NCBI GenBank assembly: GCA_020425125.1
Contig: JAGQRV010000020.1
Span: 1,223 to 37,119, forward strand
Source of the DNA: Paracoccaceae bacterium
GTDB lineage: Bacteria; Pseudomonadota; Alphaproteobacteria; Rhodobacterales; Rhodobacteraceae
DNA length: 35,897 nucleotides
Direction of reading: 5' to 3'
Shown here: one piece after another, positions 34,415 to 35,897 of the stretch
Layout: the number at the start of each line of letters is the position of its first letter
How positions within the stretch are numbered: the first letter of the stretch is position 1
Translations under genes and position numbers: made by a program
Notes under the pieces: generated by a model
What the model was told of the DNA's origin: nothing
Seen by the model: only the letters and a program-made list of their open reading frames with translations
Databases searched by the model: none

Positions 34415-34726
34415 ATGGCGCTGACACTTCAGGTCCTCTACCCGTCCGGGGCTGGGACGACGTTCGACCACGGTTACTACCTCGGCACGCACATGACGAT
34501 CGTTGCAGACTGCATCGGTCGGCACCTGAAGGACACTCTGATCACGAGGGGCGTTTCGGGCGGGGCGGATCAGCCGGCGGGATATCATGCGGTCGCGACA
34601 TTGATCTTCGCGGAGCAGGATGCGATGGACGCCGCACTTGCCGAGATCGGCCCTGCCGTCGCTGACATCGCCAATTTCTACGATGGCCAGCCGCACATTC
34701 TGTTGGGCGAAATCATCGAGACCTGA
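34415..34726 (+). CDS. Small EthD-domain protein
   Basis: A 103-residue single-domain protein of the dimeric alpha-beta barrel fold. LQVLYPSGAGTTFDHGYYLG followed by THMTIV, and near the end YDGQPHILLGEI, match the EthD family, whose first member is needed for ethyl tert-butyl ether degradation by an unknown mechanism. The start is preceded by AGAAGGAG. It stands 145 bp after pcs and may be monocistronic. No function can be given beyond the fold. Confidence 0.83.
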   Translation: MALTLQVLYPSGAGTTFDHGYYLGTHMTIVADCIGRHLKDTLITRGVSGGADQPAGYHAVATLIFAEQDAMDAALAEIGPAVADIANFYDGQPHILLGEIIET

Positions 34727-35077
34727 CGGCGCAACCTGAATCACTGACGTTTTAGGGGGCTCCCGCGATCTTGGCGCGGGCGACCCATCGTTACCCACAG
34801 CGCATCCGGGCCAGGTTCAACCGTTCGGCACCTCATATGGCAGGGCCTTGACGAGTGTGATGCCCGGTTGCGGCGGGTGGGGTACCGACGACGTGCGGCC
34901 GATGGCAACACTGGCCTCAGACCTGTGTTGGCCTCGCTTCACGATGTACCAATTCCAGCCGGTTCATCACCTACCGCGCCTCGCTAGGTTCAGCTGTAAC
35001 TCAGCAAGGCGCGATTGCGTGCCCGATGGATCTGCGGTGGCGCATCGGCATCGGCCATCGGATGGGAACGCCCGTAC
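34727..35077. other. Gene-free stretch between EthD gene and gcvP
   Basis: I find no credible gene in this 351 bp. All frames are short or stop-rich, and base composition seems less GC-rich than the neighbours. CCCGCG/CGCGGG with a 7-nt loop at about 34764-34782 could be a weak terminator for the EthD gene. Minus-strand frames between 34730 and 34980 read as stop-broken protein-like pieces, so a decayed gene is possible but unproven. Confidence 0.4.
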
Positions 35078-35897
35078 CTACTCTGCCGCCTCGCCATAGG
35101 CCTCCATCGGCGGGCAGGTGCAGATCAGGTGACGGTCGCCGTAGACGTTGTCGACCCGGCCTACGGGGGGCCAGTACTTGTCGACGCGAAACGATCCGGC
35201 CGGGAAGCAGGCCGCCTCGCGGGTATAGGGGCGGTCCCAGTCGGCGACCAGATCCTCGGTGGTGTGGGGGGCGTTCTTCAGCGGATTGTTGTCGGCGTCG
35301 ATGCGGCCCGCGGCGATGTCGTCGATTTCGGCCCGGATCGCCAGCATGGCGTTGCAGAAACGGTCGAGCTCGGCCTTGGTTTCGGACTCGGTCGGCTCCA
35401 CCATCAAGGTCCCGGTGACCGGCCAGCTCATAGTGGGCGCGTGGAAGCCGTGGTCGATCAGCCGCTTGGCGACGTCGTCGACGGTGATACCCGCAGCGCC
35501 GAAGGGGCGGATGTCGAGGATGCATTCGTGTGCAACCCGTCCGTGGTCGCCCTTGTAGACAACGTCGAACGCGCCTTCGAGGCGCCGGGCGATGTAGTTC
35601 GCGCTGAGGATCGCGACCTTGGTGGCCTGGGTCAGCCCGGCCCCGCCCATCATCAGGCAATAGGCCCATGAGATCGGCAGGATCGAGGCCGAGCCGAACG
35701 GCGCCCCGGAAACCGGCCCTTCGGCGCCCCCGGTGAACGGATGGCCCGGCAGATAGGGGGCGAGATGCGCCTTGACGCCGATCGGGCCCATGCCGGGGCC
35801 GCCGCCGTCGTGGGGGATGCAGAAGGTCTTGTGCAGGTTGAGGTGGGATACGTCGGCACCGAACTTGCCGGGCGCGGCCAGCCCCACCAGCGCGTTG
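35078..35897 (-). CDS. gcvP: Glycine dehydrogenase (decarboxylating), P-protein, C-terminal part
   Basis: The last 272 residues or so of a protein usually near 950, the pyridoxal-phosphate P-protein of the glycine cleavage system. It decarboxylates glycine and passes the aminomethyl group to the lipoyl H-protein. The cofactor lysine lies in [20 protein letters not shown]; the position usually Gly in PHGGGGPG is Asp here. [61 protein letters not shown] and [23 protein letters not shown] follow in normal order to the TAG at 35078. The gene runs off the right edge. It is housekeeping and marks the end of the catabolic region. Confidence 0.95.
   Translation of the reverse strand, partial: NALVGLAAPGKFGADVSHLNLHKTFCIPHDGGGPGMGPIGVKAHLAPYLPGHPFTGGAEGPVSGAPFGSASILPISWAYCLMMGGAGLTQATKVAILSANYIARRLEGAFDVVYKGDHGRVAHECILDIRPFGAAGITVDDVAKRLIDHGFHAPTMSWPVTGTLMVEPTESETKAELDRFCNAMLAIRAEIDDIAAGRIDADNNPLKNAPHTTEDLVADWDRPYTREAACFPAGSFRVDKYWPPVGRVDNVYGDRHLICTCPPMEAYGEAAE

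Noticed and set aside
1-35897. CRISPR arrays, tRNA or rRNA genes, intact insertion sequences, phage genes, restriction or toxin-antitoxin systems
   Set aside because: None was recognised on either strand; all sizeable coding regions are metabolic, transport, regulatory or redox genes.

Overview
The window is GC-rich with tightly packed genes. It reads as an alphaproteobacterium, most likely a marine Rhodobacterales relative. I infer this from the gene content: a tripartite tricarboxylate (TTT) transporter, a Rhizobium/Rhodobacter-type phosphatidylcholine synthase, several sugar-acid catabolic operons and gcvP. The taxonomy is an inference; no rRNA is present.

Region A (1-8675) is a divergent sugar-acid locus. 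Leftward run an IlvD/Edd dehydratase, a DapA-fold dehydratase and a class III alpha-ketoglutarate semialdehyde (KGSA) dehydrogenase that is cut by the window edge. This is the usual gene set of the non-phosphorylated pentonate (Weimberg-type) route to 2-oxoglutarate. Rightward run a complete TTT transporter (TctC, TctB, TctA) and a LacI-family regulator. The divergent promoter region carries two matching operator-like sites, one at each promoter.

Region B (8784-16903) holds a LysR regulator divergent from a DUF1537 acid-sugar kinase and a GntR regulator. Converging on them is an opposite-strand operon with a sialidase-fold (BNR) protein, a PdxA2-like dehydrogenase, a second DapA-fold enzyme and an iron-dependent alcohol dehydrogenase. 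Kinase plus PdxA2 is the known D-threonate/D-erythronate module. The other three enzymes make this an unassigned pathway. An EamA exporter follows.

Region C (16971-28778) looks like a single regulon. It has a complete Dpp-type ABC transporter (binding protein, two permeases, fused double ATPase), a 2-hydroxyacid dehydrogenase, a TerC-like DUF475 membrane protein and a GntR regulator. Divergent from GntR run an SDR dehydrogenase, an enolase-superfamily aldarate dehydratase, 5-dehydro-4-deoxyglucarate dehydratase (KdgD) and a second 2-hydroxyacid dehydrogenase. An 18-bp perfect palindrome between the divergent units has a 13-of-14 match upstream of the ABC operon. KdgD makes KGSA, the substrate of the dehydrogenase in region A, so the two pathways can share a last step.

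Region D (28936-35897) is mixed: an APC-family permease, an eight-heme cytochrome fused to HEAT- and TPR-like repeats, an AraC regulator, phosphatidylcholine synthase, a small EthD-domain protein, a gene-free stretch and the C-terminal part of glycine dehydrogenase. I saw no tRNA, rRNA, CRISPR array, intact insertion sequence or phage gene.
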